From the NCBI GenBank assembly GCA_023301795.1, contig JALZVU010000121.1:1-64000 (forward strand): 64,000 nucleotides of DNA, given 5' to 3'. The DNA is from Granulosicoccus sp. (GTDB lineage: Bacteria > Pseudomonadota > Gammaproteobacteria > Granulosicoccales > Granulosicoccaceae). This document shows positions 30,014-40,113 of this stretch, in pieces (within the stretch, counting starts at the first letter, position 1; each line of letters begins with the position of its first letter). Both the position numbers and the translations under genes were made by a program. Below the pieces are notes generated by a model. That model worked only from the letters and a program-made list of their open reading frames with translations, ran no database searches and was not told the DNA's origin.

Positions 30014-31027
30014 ATGTCTAACAGTCCCATACTAGTGACCGGTGGTGCCGGCTACATCGGCAGCCACGTAGTAAAGCTCTTGGGCGAGCGTGGCGAATCA
30101 GTTATCGTGCTCGATGACTTGTCGACAGGCAACGCTGACGCTGTGCTGCATGGCGAGCTCGTCGTTGGTAAAACAGGCGATACCGAGCTGGTGAGCCAAC
30201 TCATAAACGACAAAGGCATCGACACTGTCATGCACTTTGCGGCGCACACAATTGTGCCCGAGAGCGTCGAGAATCCGCTCAAATACTACGCAAACAATAC
30301 CTGCAGTACTCGAAATCTACTTCAAGCCTGTCAGGACAATAAGGTAAAAAACTTTATTTTTTCTTCCACGGCAGCCACCTACGGCGTGCCTGATGAGTCA
30401 ATAAGTGCGTGCAGTGAGGGTTTACAGACTGCACCGATTAACGCGTACGGCTCCAGCAAACTGATGTCAGAAGCCATGCTGAAAGACCTTAGCGCCGCAA
30501 CGGATCTAAACCACGTTATCTTGCGCTACTTCAACGTGGCAGGCTCAGACCCGGATGGCCGTATCGGTCAGTCAACAGCCAATGCCACTTTGCTTATCAA
30601 GGTAGCGGCGGAAGTCGCTGTAGGCAAACGAGAGCAACTCTACGTCTACGGTACCGACTACCCCACCGCTGACGGCACAGGCGTGCGTGATTACATCCAC
30701 GTGAGCGACCTTGGCGCAGCTCATCTGTCAGCACTGGACTATCTGCGCGATGGCGGTGATTCCACGCTGCTTAACTGCGGTTATGGGCACGGATTCAGCG
30801 TCCGCGAGGTTATTGACGCTGTGGAGCGCGTCAGTGGCGTAAAGCTCAAGGTGATCGAGCAGCCACGGCGTGCTGGAGACCCGCCTGCCTTGATTGCCGC
30901 CGTGGACAAGATTCATCAGACGCTGAGCTGGAAACCCCAGTTCGATAATCTGGATACCATCGTCAAGACATCGTTGGAATGGGAACGCACCTTACTCAAG
31001 CGCCAGCACAATTCTCCTGCTAGCTAA
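30014..31027 (+). CDS. galE: UDP-glucose 4-epimerase
   Basis: ILVTGGAGYIGSHVVKLLGERG; VMHFAA; NAYGSSKLMSE; start at ATG 30014. Confidence 0.92.
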   Translation: MSNSPILVTGGAGYIGSHVVKLLGERGESVIVLDDLSTGNADAVLHGELVVGKTGDTELVSQLINDKGIDTVMHFAAHTIVPESVENPLKYYANNTCSTRNLLQACQDNKVKNFIFSSTAATYGVPDESISACSEGLQTAPINAYGSSKLMSEAMLKDLSAATDLNHVILRYFNVAGSDPDGRIGQSTANATLLIKVAAEVAVGKREQLYVYGTDYPTADGTGVRDYIHVSDLGAAHLSALDYLRDGGDSTLLNCGYGHGFSVREVIDAVERVSGVKLKVIEQPRRAGDPPALIAAVDKIHQTLSWKPQFDNLDTIVKTSLEWERTLLKRQHNSPAS

Positions 31028-31165
31028 AAGGCTGTTCGCAAATAGACTGATATAACCAGTGGCAGCCTGCGCAAGGAGGCGGCCATTAGGCCAGATTTTC
31101 TCGTGAATTGCGGCGAATAGATCAACTATCCATCTTAATTGACGGGAAAGCCTTAACCCCTCGAT

Positions 31166-32680
31166 CTAAAGCTCCCAATCAATGTTGCCATGTGTACTTG
31201 CTGAACGTGCCGACAGGATGTCGGCGATGTGCCTGTGGTAATGCAAGCGCACCTTGGGCGGTAATTCTGCAATGGCATTAGTATCAAATTCCAGTGCGCT
31301 CATCGATGTAAGTGCATGAAAATCATGCGGCTCGGCATCACCTTTGATGAATCCGGGCTCCCCCAGACAGTCGCCGGCACTCAGCAGTGCACTGAATTTA
31401 CTGCCGACAGTGCGCTTTGCCGTACCGTCTGTAATAACCAATAGTCGCCTTTGTTTATCACCTTGCAGCAACACAGGCTCTGAAGGCACAAACGTTTTAA
31501 CCTTCACACGCTCCAGTAACAGGGCAATTTCCAAGTCTGAAAACGGGTTGAAAAATTTCTGAGTTTTCAGCCGCTTGATAAGTCGTTGCTGTGCAACGGG
31601 GCGTTTCTCAACCGCATTGAAATTTCTTAAAAAAGGTGCCAAGGCAGCCGCCATATCCGCACCGCTTTGAAAACGTGCCTGCGGTTTTTTCTCAAGTGCT
31701 TTGGCAACAACAGCTGCCAGAGCTTCGGGTAGGTCTGGACGAATAGCGGTAAGCCTTGGGGCTTTCTGATGAACCACCGTACGAAATAAATCCTTCACCT
31801 TCTTCGCTTTGAACAGCTGCCTACCGGTCAGCAACTCAAACAGGACGGTAGCCAGAGAATAGAAATCGCTTTGTGCTTCCAGCTCCCGGCCTAAAATCTG
31901 CTCTGGAGACATGTAGTTTGGTGTGCCCAGCGTAGGCCCCCGCTTTTTCAATGCGCTGCCTTCCTCAAGCCCGACCGCGATGCCAAAATCCAGAAGTTTC
32001 ACGGTCTTGTCAAAACTGAGCATGATGTTGGCAGGCTTGATATCGCGATGCAGAATGCCCTGCGCATGGGAATAATCCAGCGCCACGCAACAAGCGCTGA
32101 TAATACGCAGCGCCTCACCAACAGGCAGTAAGGTTTTTCCTTTTCCGTATTCCTTGAGGGTCTTACCCTCCACCGCTTCCATCACCAAAAAGTTAAGATC
32201 GCCGTATTGCCCAGCGTCGTAAACCGTCACGATGTTTGGGTGCGTCAACTTGCCAGCAGCGATGATTTCAGTCTGATAGGCACGCTGCGCGCCCGGCACT
32301 TTGCCAGTGGCAACATGCGCCTCACCAATGGGAGACAGTTTTACTGCCACTTCGCGCCCAAGCAGATTGTCCAGAGACTGATGGACCACCCCACAGGTAC
32401 CCGAACCGATTCGCCGTCCAATGGTATATCGCCCAATTTGATCAGGCACCACAATATCAAGCGGCTTGATGGTCACTGGTGTTTTCACAGCCGGATCAGC
32501 GCCTTTGGCAGATTTTGAGTTTTTCGGTACAACCGGGTTTACCGCCACCTTGTTGTCGACACCTGAATCAGTTGCACGGGCACCATTGACTGGCTTCTGG
32601 AGAGCCACATCGGGCGATGCCGCACTGCCAGAGTCATGGGCACCAGCGCCCTGCCCGGGCTGTGTCCACACGCGCTTCAT
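31166..32680 (-). CDS. Serine/threonine protein kinase with C-terminal cyclic-nucleotide-binding-like domain
   Basis: GSGTCGVVHQ glycine loop, VAVKLS lysine, LHRDIKPANIML, LLDFGIAV, GTPNYMSPEQ; C-terminal VPSEPVLLQGDKQRRLLVITDGTAKR...GDCLGEPGFI resembles a cNMP-binding fold. Confidence 0.9.
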   Translation of the reverse strand: MKRVWTQPGQGAGAHDSGSAASPDVALQKPVNGARATDSGVDNKVAVNPVVPKNSKSAKGADPAVKTPVTIKPLDIVVPDQIGRYTIGRRIGSGTCGVVHQSLDNLLGREVAVKLSPIGEAHVATGKVPGAQRAYQTEIIAAGKLTHPNIVTVYDAGQYGDLNFLVMEAVEGKTLKEYGKGKTLLPVGEALRIISACCVALDYSHAQGILHRDIKPANIMLSFDKTVKLLDFGIAVGLEEGSALKKRGPTLGTPNYMSPEQILGRELEAQSDFYSLATVLFELLTGRQLFKAKKVKDLFRTVVHQKAPRLTAIRPDLPEALAAVVAKALEKKPQARFQSGADMAAALAPFLRNFNAVEKRPVAQQRLIKRLKTQKFFNPFSDLEIALLLERVKVKTFVPSEPVLLQGDKQRRLLVITDGTAKRTVGSKFSALLSAGDCLGEPGFIKGDAEPHDFHALTSMSALEFDTNAIAELPPKVRLHYHRHIADILSARSASTHGNIDWEL

Positions 32681-32851
32681 TGGTGCGTTTGATTTGATAT
32701 CGAACAGACACTTTGGAACGCCATTGCGGTGGATCTACCTCGTGTGACCAAAGTATACATATTCTCTGGATAGCTGCCAGACAGCGCCACTTGACGGGCA
32801 AACTGCTGAACAGTTGTCAGTCGCGCTGGAACCGCCACTATCATAACACTC

Positions 32852-33445
32852 TCACCCCAGCGCCCCAAAGAGCTGCTTTGTCAGCATGTCACCCAATACA
32901 CCACCATCCAGTGCCGACACTGTAGCTTGAGCTAGTTCGGGCATTGGCAATAAGGTTGATATTAGCGAGGACAGCAGAATGAAATACACGAATGAAATCA
33001 CGATGCTGTGCACCAGACCCAGCTCGAAGGTGTGTCGTATTACATGACCGAGCAATGACAGCCCCCAGACTAATAGCAGAAAATCTGCAAAAAAGCCTAT
33101 TGAAGATCCTGACGACTCCAATCCACTGGGCCTGAGGTTATACAGTGGAACTGCGGCCATGTTTATGAAGGCCGACGCGCCACACAACCCACCGAATGCC
33201 TGTTCGAACCGATGTCGAAATCCGACAAGATTCAAAGCGACCAACAAAATGAGCGCGGTACAACCCAAATCGATAGCCGCTTGCAAAATGGCACGTGACA
33301 ATCCGTAGGGCACGGCTAGCGCCATGACGTAGGTGACCAGCGCCAGAGCCACACCGATCTTCATCTGCTCGTTGCCGGCGGGCAGATCTTGAGGTTTGCC
33401 CATCAAGAAGGCGATATTGAAATACTGGTGAAGCAATACACCCAC
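32852..33445 (-). CDS. Integral membrane protein, Yip1-like
   Basis: Several hydrophobic segments (ALALVTYVMALAVPYGLSRAIL, ALILLVALNLVG, SIVISFVYFILLSSLISTLLP). Confidence 0.5.
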   Translation of the reverse strand: MGVLLHQYFNIAFLMGKPQDLPAGNEQMKIGVALALVTYVMALAVPYGLSRAILQAAIDLGCTALILLVALNLVGFRHRFEQAFGGLCGASAFINMAAVPLYNLRPSGLESSGSSIGFFADFLLLVWGLSLLGHVIRHTFELGLVHSIVISFVYFILLSSLISTLLPMPELAQATVSALDGGVLGDMLTKQLFGALG

Positions 33446-33772
33446 AGCAAAGGATCGTCAGTGAACACTAAGAAGTGTGATGGTATCACTTGGGGTGAAT
33501 CGCTTTTGTTCGGAATAACCGCAAATTCTGGCAGGGTGCAACCCCTGAAACTGCAATTTGCACAGTAAATCGACGACATCCAGCGTCATGCAAGGCAAAC
33601 CATCCTGGCGCTGCAGATTAGCTCCACTGAACAAACTAGAAAACGTTTCGGCAAAATTTCAAGCCTGCGTGATCCATGGGTTTTTGCAAGAAAGGCTTTA
33701 GCATTCATGCATCGCCTGAGCTAGGTGTATGATTCGGTGCCCTGCCACATTTAACTGAGCAACCCACCTGGT

Positions 33773-34435
33773 ATGTACCAACCCGGAAGAGCCTATCGGC
33801 TCAACGAACGTTTTAGAGGCTACCTGCCAGTGGTTGTCGATGTAGAAACTGGTGGATTTAACGAGCGTACCGATGCGCTCCTCGAAATCGCTGCCGTGCT
33901 TCTAGACTTTGATGACAAGGGACGCCTGCACACCACAAAAAGCTTCACCACGCATGTGGTTCCGTTTGATGGCAGCAATATCGAACCCAAGTCACTGCAG
34001 GTCAACGGAATAGACCCTTACCACCCGTTGCGTGCAGCCAGAGAAGAGCGTGAAGCGCTATCGCATATTTTCACACCGGTGAGAGACGCTGTCTCGGCTG
34101 CCGGTTGCACCCGCGCCATTCTGGTTGGACACAATGCTTTTTTTGACCTGAAATTTGTTAACGCGGCAGCCGACAGAACGGGTATCAAGAAAAATCCTTT
34201 CCATCCTTTCAGCTGTTTCGACACCGTATCGTTTTGCGGTCTTGCCTACGGACAAACGGTTCTGGCAAGGGCGGCTGTTGCCGCTGGCATGGATTGGGAC
34301 ACCAATGAAGCTCATTCAGCAATATATGACACTCGCAAGACTGCAGAGTTATTTTGTAGTGTTGTTAATCGCTGGGAAGAGCTCCACGATGGCATAGAGG
34401 CACCCATTGCCGACGGCTCAATAATACCGCGTTAA
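33773..34435 (+). CDS. rnt: Ribonuclease T
   Basis: DEDD exonuclease: [25 protein letters not shown]...[19 protein letters not shown]...[14 protein letters not shown]; RNase T start [16 protein letters not shown]. Confidence 0.94.
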   Translation: MYQPGRAYRLNERFRGYLPVVVDVETGGFNERTDALLEIAAVLLDFDDKGRLHTTKSFTTHVVPFDGSNIEPKSLQVNGIDPYHPLRAAREEREALSHIFTPVRDAVSAAGCTRAILVGHNAFFDLKFVNAAADRTGIKKNPFHPFSCFDTVSFCGLAYGQTVLARAAVAAGMDWDTNEAHSAIYDTRKTAELFCSVVNRWEELHDGIEAPIADGSIIPR

Positions 34436-34553
34436 ATCTAAGCCTATCCAATGCCGCTCCCCGGATTGGCAAGCCAATGATCTGTAGTCGATACCCTGTC
34501 AAACGGGTATCGGGTAAGACATGACGGCTAAGAACAGTGATAAGCGACCAAAC

Positions 34554-34973
34554 ATGCTAAGAATCAATGATCAGCTATCCATTCCACTGGACGAAATAGA
34601 GTGGCAAGCCGTGCGCTCACAAGGGGCCGGCGGTCAAAACGTCAATAAAGTATCGTCAGCAGTGCACCTGCGTTTTGATATCACCGCCTCTACGCTGCCC
34701 GAGCACGTGAAATCCAGATTGCTTAAGCTTGCCGACAAACGCATTACTAAAGACGGAGTCCTGGTGCTCAAAGCCCAGCAGCACCGCCGTCAGGACCACA
34801 ACTACGAGGACGCTCTAAAACGCCTGACTGAGACTATTCGTGATGCTGTGAAAATCGAGAAACCACGTAGAGCCACTCGACCTACTCGCAGCTCAGTACG
34901 CAAGCGCCTGGACAGTAAAACCCGTCACTCCAAAACCAAAGCTGGACGCGGCAAAGTCGGCTTTGATGACTGA
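34554..34973 (+). CDS. arfB: Alternative ribosome-rescue peptidyl-tRNA hydrolase ArfB
   Basis: RSQGAGGQNVNKVSSAVHLRFD (GGQ motif) and a basic C-terminal tail (RPTRSSVRKRLDSKTRHSKTKAGRGKV). Confidence 0.92.
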   Translation: MLRINDQLSIPLDEIEWQAVRSQGAGGQNVNKVSSAVHLRFDITASTLPEHVKSRLLKLADKRITKDGVLVLKAQQHRRQDHNYEDALKRLTETIRDAVKIEKPRRATRPTRSSVRKRLDSKTRHSKTKAGRGKVGFDD

Positions 34974-34992
34974 AACTACTCTAACTTCTGTT

Positions 34993-35058
34993 AAAAAAAG
35001 AAGGTGTATGCCTTGAGCTGAACGTTTTTGCAGCTTTCGAGCAGACACCTTTTTTTAA
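34993..35058. terminator. Probable bidirectional terminator between convergent arfB and grxD
   Basis: A-tract + AAGGTGT...ACACCTT + T-tract with an inner AGCTG/CAGCT stem; A-run on the left, T7 on the right, lying between convergent genes. Confidence 0.75.
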
Positions 35059-35061
35059 AAA

Positions 35062-35391
35062 CTAACCTGCAGCCTTATCAATCATCTTCTGCAATTCGCC
35101 ATTTTCAGACAACTCAATAGCGATGTCGCAACCTCCAACCAGCTCACCTTCGATGTAGAGCTGCGGGAATGTTGGCCAGTCAGATACTTTTGGCAATGTT
35201 TCGCGAATGGACGGATCTGCGATGATGTTGACGAATGCAAATTCTTTATTGCATTGTTTCAACGCCTCAACCGTACGCATGGAAAACCCACACATAGGAA
35301 GCTGCGGCGTGCCTTTCATATATAAAATGACAGGGTTTTCAGCAATTTGCTGCTCGATGCGAGTTTTCACATCAGTGGCTTGATCGGTCAT
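35062..35391 (-). CDS. grxD: Monothiol glutaredoxin, Grx4 family
   Basis: CGFS active site in NPVILYMKGTPQLPMCGFSMRTVEALK; WPTFPQLYIEGELVGGCDI. Confidence 0.95.
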   Translation of the reverse strand: MTDQATDVKTRIEQQIAENPVILYMKGTPQLPMCGFSMRTVEALKQCNKEFAFVNIIADPSIRETLPKVSDWPTFPQLYIEGELVGGCDIAIELSENGELQKMIDKAAG

Positions 35392-35514
35392 AGTCCAAAG
35401 ATTCCTTACAATATTCGTTGATGGGCACCAGTTTACCCCGCCCGGTGCGTAAGTTCGACGCGCTTACGCACAAGTTGCGGAGCAAACTGCCAATAGTTTC
35501 TGCAGCGCAGACGC

Positions 35515-36120
35515 CTAAGAGGCTGAAGCGAATCGCTCAGAGGTCTTGGCCCAATCAACTACTTCCAACCAGCCATCGATGTAGTCAGGCCGCTTGTTCT
35601 GATACTTCAGGTAGTACGCATGCTCCCATACGTCCAACGCCAGAATCGGCGTGCCTTGCATATCGGCAACAGGCATCAGGGGGTTGTCCTGATTCGGCGT
35701 AGAGGTAACTGCCAACTTACCGTCCTTGACAATCAGCCAGGCAAAACCTGAACCGAATCGCGTGATACCTGCCTGTTTCAGACCCGCTTTCAGCTCGTCC
35801 ATCGAACCAAAAGCACTGTCGATGGCCTTGGCAAGATCACCACTTGGAGCGCTACCGCCTTCACACATGCTGTTCCAGTAAAGAATGTGGTTGTAGTAAC
35901 CCCCACCATTATTGCGAATAGCAGGCGATGCACTAGCATCAACGTGGGCCATTACCTCTTCCAGCGACTTATCTGCCATGGGCGTGTCAGCCACTGCGCC
36001 GGTGAAATTATTAAAGTAGGTACGATGATGCCTGTCGTAATGAATTTCCATGGTCTGGGCGTCTACATGTGGCTGTAACGCTGTGTAATCGTAGGGTAGA
36101 TCCGGGAACGTAAATGACAT
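35515..36120 (-). CDS. sodB: Superoxide dismutase [Fe]
   Basis: FTFPDLPYDYTALQPHVDAQTMEIHYDRHHRTYFNN...LDVWEHAYYLKYQNKRPDYI; start at 36120 preferred. Confidence 0.94.
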   Translation of the reverse strand: MSFTFPDLPYDYTALQPHVDAQTMEIHYDRHHRTYFNNFTGAVADTPMADKSLEEVMAHVDASASPAIRNNGGGYYNHILYWNSMCEGGSAPSGDLAKAIDSAFGSMDELKAGLKQAGITRFGSGFAWLIVKDGKLAVTSTPNQDNPLMPVADMQGTPILALDVWEHAYYLKYQNKRPDYIDGWLEVVDWAKTSERFASAS

Positions 36121-36390
36121 GAGTAGCTCCTTAAAAAGTACTGGCTGAGGCGGCACATGCTGTGAAGCACTTTTTGCCACGATTGGTTCACGCAAAGCAG
36201 TGTACGTATTTACACCCCTAAACGGTTGTTCTATGGCCTCACCATTCACAAATCAATGTCATGCGCAGCCAATGCCTCCAATTCGTGCACTGTTAGTTCG
36301 GGAATGGGCGCAAAATTAAGAGCGCTTGGCCCAGACCTCTATCTGTACTACCATCCGTCGATTGTGTTTTCTCAACCAAAGGTCCTTGCA

Positions 36391-37590
36391 ATGGCTTCAT
36401 TGATGGCAGCTTACGGCCGACTTCCGGTAACCATGACTCGTGGTGAAGGTGCTCGGCTATGGGACGATAAGGGTCGTGAGTACCTAGACGCGTTGTCAGG
36501 CATAGCAGTGACAGCACTGGGACATGCGAACCCAGAGATCGCCAAAGCCATCTCCGAGCAAGCACAGTCACTGTTGCACGTCAGCAATCTCTACCACATC
36601 CCGCAGCAAGAGGCTCTGGGAGACGAGCTGTGCAGAATTTCTGGCATGGACAAGGCGTTTTTCTGCAATTCAGGTGCTGAAGCCAACGAGGCGTGCATCA
36701 AGATTGCTCGCCTGCACGGACATGCCCGCAAAATCGGCACCCCTACCATCATTGTCACCGACACCGCTTTCCATGGCCGAACCATGGCCACCATTGCGGC
36801 CACGGGCAATGACAAGATCAAGGCAGGCTTCGGCCCGATGCTGCAAGGCTTTCATGTTGTACCTTTTGGCGATGCGGACGCTGTGGAAGAGGCCGGCACG
36901 CTACGCCACGACATCGTGGCCGTCATGGTTGAACCCATCCAGGGCGAAGGTGGGATCAATATTCCCGAGCCCGGCTACCTCAAGCGTTTGCGCCAGATCT
37001 GCGATGCAAACGACTGGTTGTTAATCTGTGATGAAATCCAGTCCGGTATGGGCCGCACCGGCCGCTGGTTTGCTCATCAGCACGAAGACATTGTCCCCGA
37101 CGTCATGGCTATTGCAAAAGCCCTCGGGAACGGCATGCCCATTGGCGCGTGTCTGGCGCGCGGGCCAGCTGCACAACTTATACAACCAGGAACTCACGGC
37201 ACCACATTTGGCGGTAACCCCATCGCCTGCCGGGTTGGCCTTACCGTGGTGCAAGAGCTTGAAAAAAACAATCTTGTAGCGCGCGCAGGCGATCTGGGCG
37301 AGCGTATGAGAGAAGGTTTCAAGAGCGCACTGCATAACCAGCCGGGCATCAACGACATTCGCGGCAAGGGCATGATGATGGGTATCGAACTCGACACCCC
37401 TTGTGCTGCGCTGGTTGGCGAAGCCTTGGAGGCCGGCATTCTACTGAACGTGACTGCCGGAAATGTTGTGCGATTATTGCCCCCCTACATACTCGACGAT
37501 GCACAAGCGGATGACATGGTTCGCCGCGTTAGCGATTTAATCATCGAATTTTTGTCGCAGGCGCATTCATCCGCCGAAGCGTCTGCCTGA
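36391..37590 (+). CDS. argD: Acetylornithine/succinyldiaminopimelate aminotransferase
   Basis: Class III aminotransferase: FFCNSGAEANEACIKIAR, LLICDEIQSGMGRTGRWFAHQ, GTTFGGNPIACR; adjacent to argF. Confidence 0.9.
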   Translation: MASLMAAYGRLPVTMTRGEGARLWDDKGREYLDALSGIAVTALGHANPEIAKAISEQAQSLLHVSNLYHIPQQEALGDELCRISGMDKAFFCNSGAEANEACIKIARLHGHARKIGTPTIIVTDTAFHGRTMATIAATGNDKIKAGFGPMLQGFHVVPFGDADAVEEAGTLRHDIVAVMVEPIQGEGGINIPEPGYLKRLRQICDANDWLLICDEIQSGMGRTGRWFAHQHEDIVPDVMAIAKALGNGMPIGACLARGPAAQLIQPGTHGTTFGGNPIACRVGLTVVQELEKNNLVARAGDLGERMREGFKSALHNQPGINDIRGKGMMMGIELDTPCAALVGEALEAGILLNVTAGNVVRLLPPYILDDAQADDMVRRVSDLIIEFLSQAHSSAEASA

Positions 37591-37610
37591 TACAAACCTG
37601 ATACTTGCAA

Positions 37611-38513
37611 ATGAGACATTTTTTATCCGAGCAGGATCTTACCGCAGACGAATTCCGCGGCATCATTCACCGTGGCAGCGAGCTACGCAAACAGTGGGAG
37701 TCGCATAGCTGTGAGCCCACCTTGCCGCAACGCGTACTGGGAATGATTTTTGAAAAGTCATCCACTAGAACCCGTGTCTCATTGGAGGCTGGCATGACTC
37801 AACTGGGTGGCCATGCTATTTATCTGTCACCCGACAACACGCAGCTGGGGCGCGGCGAACCGATGGCCGACACCGCACGCGTATTGTCTCAGATGGTTGA
37901 CGCCATCAGTGTGCGCACCTTTTCTCACGAATCGCTTGAACGATTCGCTGAGGTTTGCACGGTGCCTGTCATCAACGCCCTGACCGACCTGCTGCATCCC
38001 TGTCAGCTGCTCGCTGATATGCAAACCTACTTTGATCACCGGGGAGATATCACGGGTAAGCGAGTTGCGTGGATTGGGGATGGCAACAACATGTGCAATT
38101 CCTATATCAACACCGCCAAGATATTAGGATTTCACCTGACATACGCCTGCCCCGACGGCTATGAACCTGATGAGAGCATTGTCTCTGCCGCGGGCAACAA
38201 CACAAGCCGTGCAGCCTCCCCTTCCGAGGCCTGTGAGCAGGCGGATCTTATCGTAACCGACGTCTGGGCCAGCATGGGACAAGAATCAGAACAAAAAGCC
38301 CGCGAAAAGGCGTTCGAGGGATATGAGGTCAACACCCCGATGATGTCAGTCGCTCGTGAAGACGCTCTGTTTATGCATTGCCTGCCAGCTCATCGCGGCG
38401 AGGAAGTCTCAGCCGACGTTATCGACGGTGCTCAGAGTGTCGTTTGGGAAGAGGCTGGCAACCGATTGCACGCTCAGAAAGCGCTGTTGGAGTTTCTGTT
38501 GCTGGAGAGCTAG
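37611..38513 (+). CDS. argF: Ornithine carbamoyltransferase
   Basis: [48 protein letters not shown]. Confidence 0.95.
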   Translation: MRHFLSEQDLTADEFRGIIHRGSELRKQWESHSCEPTLPQRVLGMIFEKSSTRTRVSLEAGMTQLGGHAIYLSPDNTQLGRGEPMADTARVLSQMVDAISVRTFSHESLERFAEVCTVPVINALTDLLHPCQLLADMQTYFDHRGDITGKRVAWIGDGNNMCNSYINTAKILGFHLTYACPDGYEPDESIVSAAGNNTSRAASPSEACEQADLIVTDVWASMGQESEQKAREKAFEGYEVNTPMMSVAREDALFMHCLPAHRGEEVSADVIDGAQSVVWEEAGNRLHAQKALLEFLLLES

Positions 38514-38552
38514 CACTTCTTCTCGCTAACCACAGCCGTAGCAAAAGTGAAC

Positions 38553-38582
38553 CGTAGGCTCAATATCAACCTTGAGCCTACG
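38553..38582. terminator. Perfect hairpin between convergent argF and the outer-membrane barrel gene
   Basis: CGTAGGCTCAA-TATCAACC-TTGAGCCTACG, 11-bp perfect stem; no strong T tract on the plus strand. Confidence 0.55.
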
Positions 38583-38605
38583 TCAGTACAAACTACACAG
38601 AAAAA

Positions 38606-40099
38606 CTAAAGGCCGCTGGCTTGAGCCGCATCACGGACCTTCGAGGGAGGTACGTATTTGATGGCAAACAACACAGCATTACTCTCAGCGGATATTGGTT
38701 CAGATCGCGCTTTCTGCCTGCGATAACGGTACGCAGCCGACAATGTCCAGTTACGGGTATATTTCCACTGAATTCTGGGTTCGAAACTTATGAAGCGGCG
38801 GGCGAAGCGATCATTCGCTCTCACACCCAGACGATCGGGCTCGAAAGCACGACCACGCAATGAAAAATCCAGCCTCGGCGAGAGGATTTTGCGCATCTGA
38901 CCGATAAGCTCGTTAGTTTCCACCTGCGACCCTGCGCTGCTTGGCAAGACATCAACATCAAATCGCACCGTGTAACGCGTAGTACCTGCGTCGTAATCCA
39001 GCGATATACCGGCAAGCCATCCATTAGTATCACTTTTGCCATCATCGAGCCCAGCACGCTCTTCTTCGGGCACATCTTCGGGACGTAGAGTATCGGACGT
39101 ATCAGTGGTATTGATATACGCCCCGCCCTCAAGACCGAACTGTAATATCGGGCTAAGGAAACGTCGATAGCCAAGTACGAACGTTGTTGTCGTTGATACT
39201 GTCTCGCGCAGCGGTCTGCGTCGAATCTCAGGCACGTCTGAGTCCGGAATCAATTGTTCAAAAGGCACACTAAAACCAGGATCCGCGTCAGAGACGAACC
39301 GGCTGTAGCCCAATGTCGATGTCAAGGTAGTAATTGGTGAGTACTTGTACTGCAGGCCGAAGTCAATTTCACTTTCGTTAAAGTCCCTTAGCTCGCCATC
39401 CGGTGAGAACACCCCCACGTCATCAATGGTGACTTCATCAAATGGAAGCAGGGTGCCATTGAATGAGCCGTCTTCATTCCTCTCAAACGTATCAAGGTAG
39501 CGCTGGAAGATAACATCCTGATCGCTAGCCTCGCCATGCTCTACCAAGGTGAACTCGGCTTCCACATCGAACGCAAGGCGTCTGGAAATATCGTATTCGA
39601 ATGATGGTTCAAACGTCCACTCCTCCCGGGCTACATTACTTAGCAGCGATTGCGTCTCGAGTATTCCTGTATCTTCAGCAAGAGACTCTGAATCACTGAT
39701 ATCAGCTGCAATATCCCGGCTAGGTGTGTCCTGCGTGTAGTTCAGACGCGCGCCGTAGCGACTACGCGGAGTCAGTCTTCGAGCGTCAATGATGAAAATC
39801 TGATTAGAATCAAGATCTTCGTCACCCACATCAGTGCTGGTGGTCAACAGCGCATCCACTCTGGCCAGCCCCTCGATGGCATAGTCCTGAGCCTGACGAC
39901 TCAAACCCAGCTGTGCCACGCCTCGCGTGGCACTAAGCGATCCGTCGCCACCAACGGTCAGGAAGTAATTATCGTCTATTCGCTGATCAAGCGTAACGGA
40001 AGGCTCGAGCACCCAAACGTCCGCAAGCGCTTGCACACTGACGGCGGACATACAGAAACCAGCAACCAACGCTGCAACAGATTGTTTTCTCGATGACAT
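38606..40099 (-). CDS. Outer-membrane beta-barrel protein (exopolysaccharide-associated type)
   Basis: Signal peptide (SVAALVAGFCMSAVSVQALA); alternating amphipathic strands; adjacent to a polysaccharide export protein gene. Confidence 0.7.
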   Translation of the reverse strand: MSSRKQSVAALVAGFCMSAVSVQALADVWVLEPSVTLDQRIDDNYFLTVGGDGSLSATRGVAQLGLSRQAQDYAIEGLARVDALLTTSTDVGDEDLDSNQIFIIDARRLTPRSRYGARLNYTQDTPSRDIAADISDSESLAEDTGILETQSLLSNVAREEWTFEPSFEYDISRRLAFDVEAEFTLVEHGEASDQDVIFQRYLDTFERNEDGSFNGTLLPFDEVTIDDVGVFSPDGELRDFNESEIDFGLQYKYSPITTLTSTLGYSRFVSDADPGFSVPFEQLIPDSDVPEIRRRPLRETVSTTTTFVLGYRRFLSPILQFGLEGGAYINTTDTSDTLRPEDVPEEERAGLDDGKSDTNGWLAGISLDYDAGTTRYTVRFDVDVLPSSAGSQVETNELIGQMRKILSPRLDFSLRGRAFEPDRLGVRANDRFARRFISFEPRIQWKYTRNWTLSAAYRYRRQKARSEPISAESNAVLFAIKYVPPSKVRDAAQASGL

Positions 40100-40113
40100 G
40101 GACCGGTCCCTGA

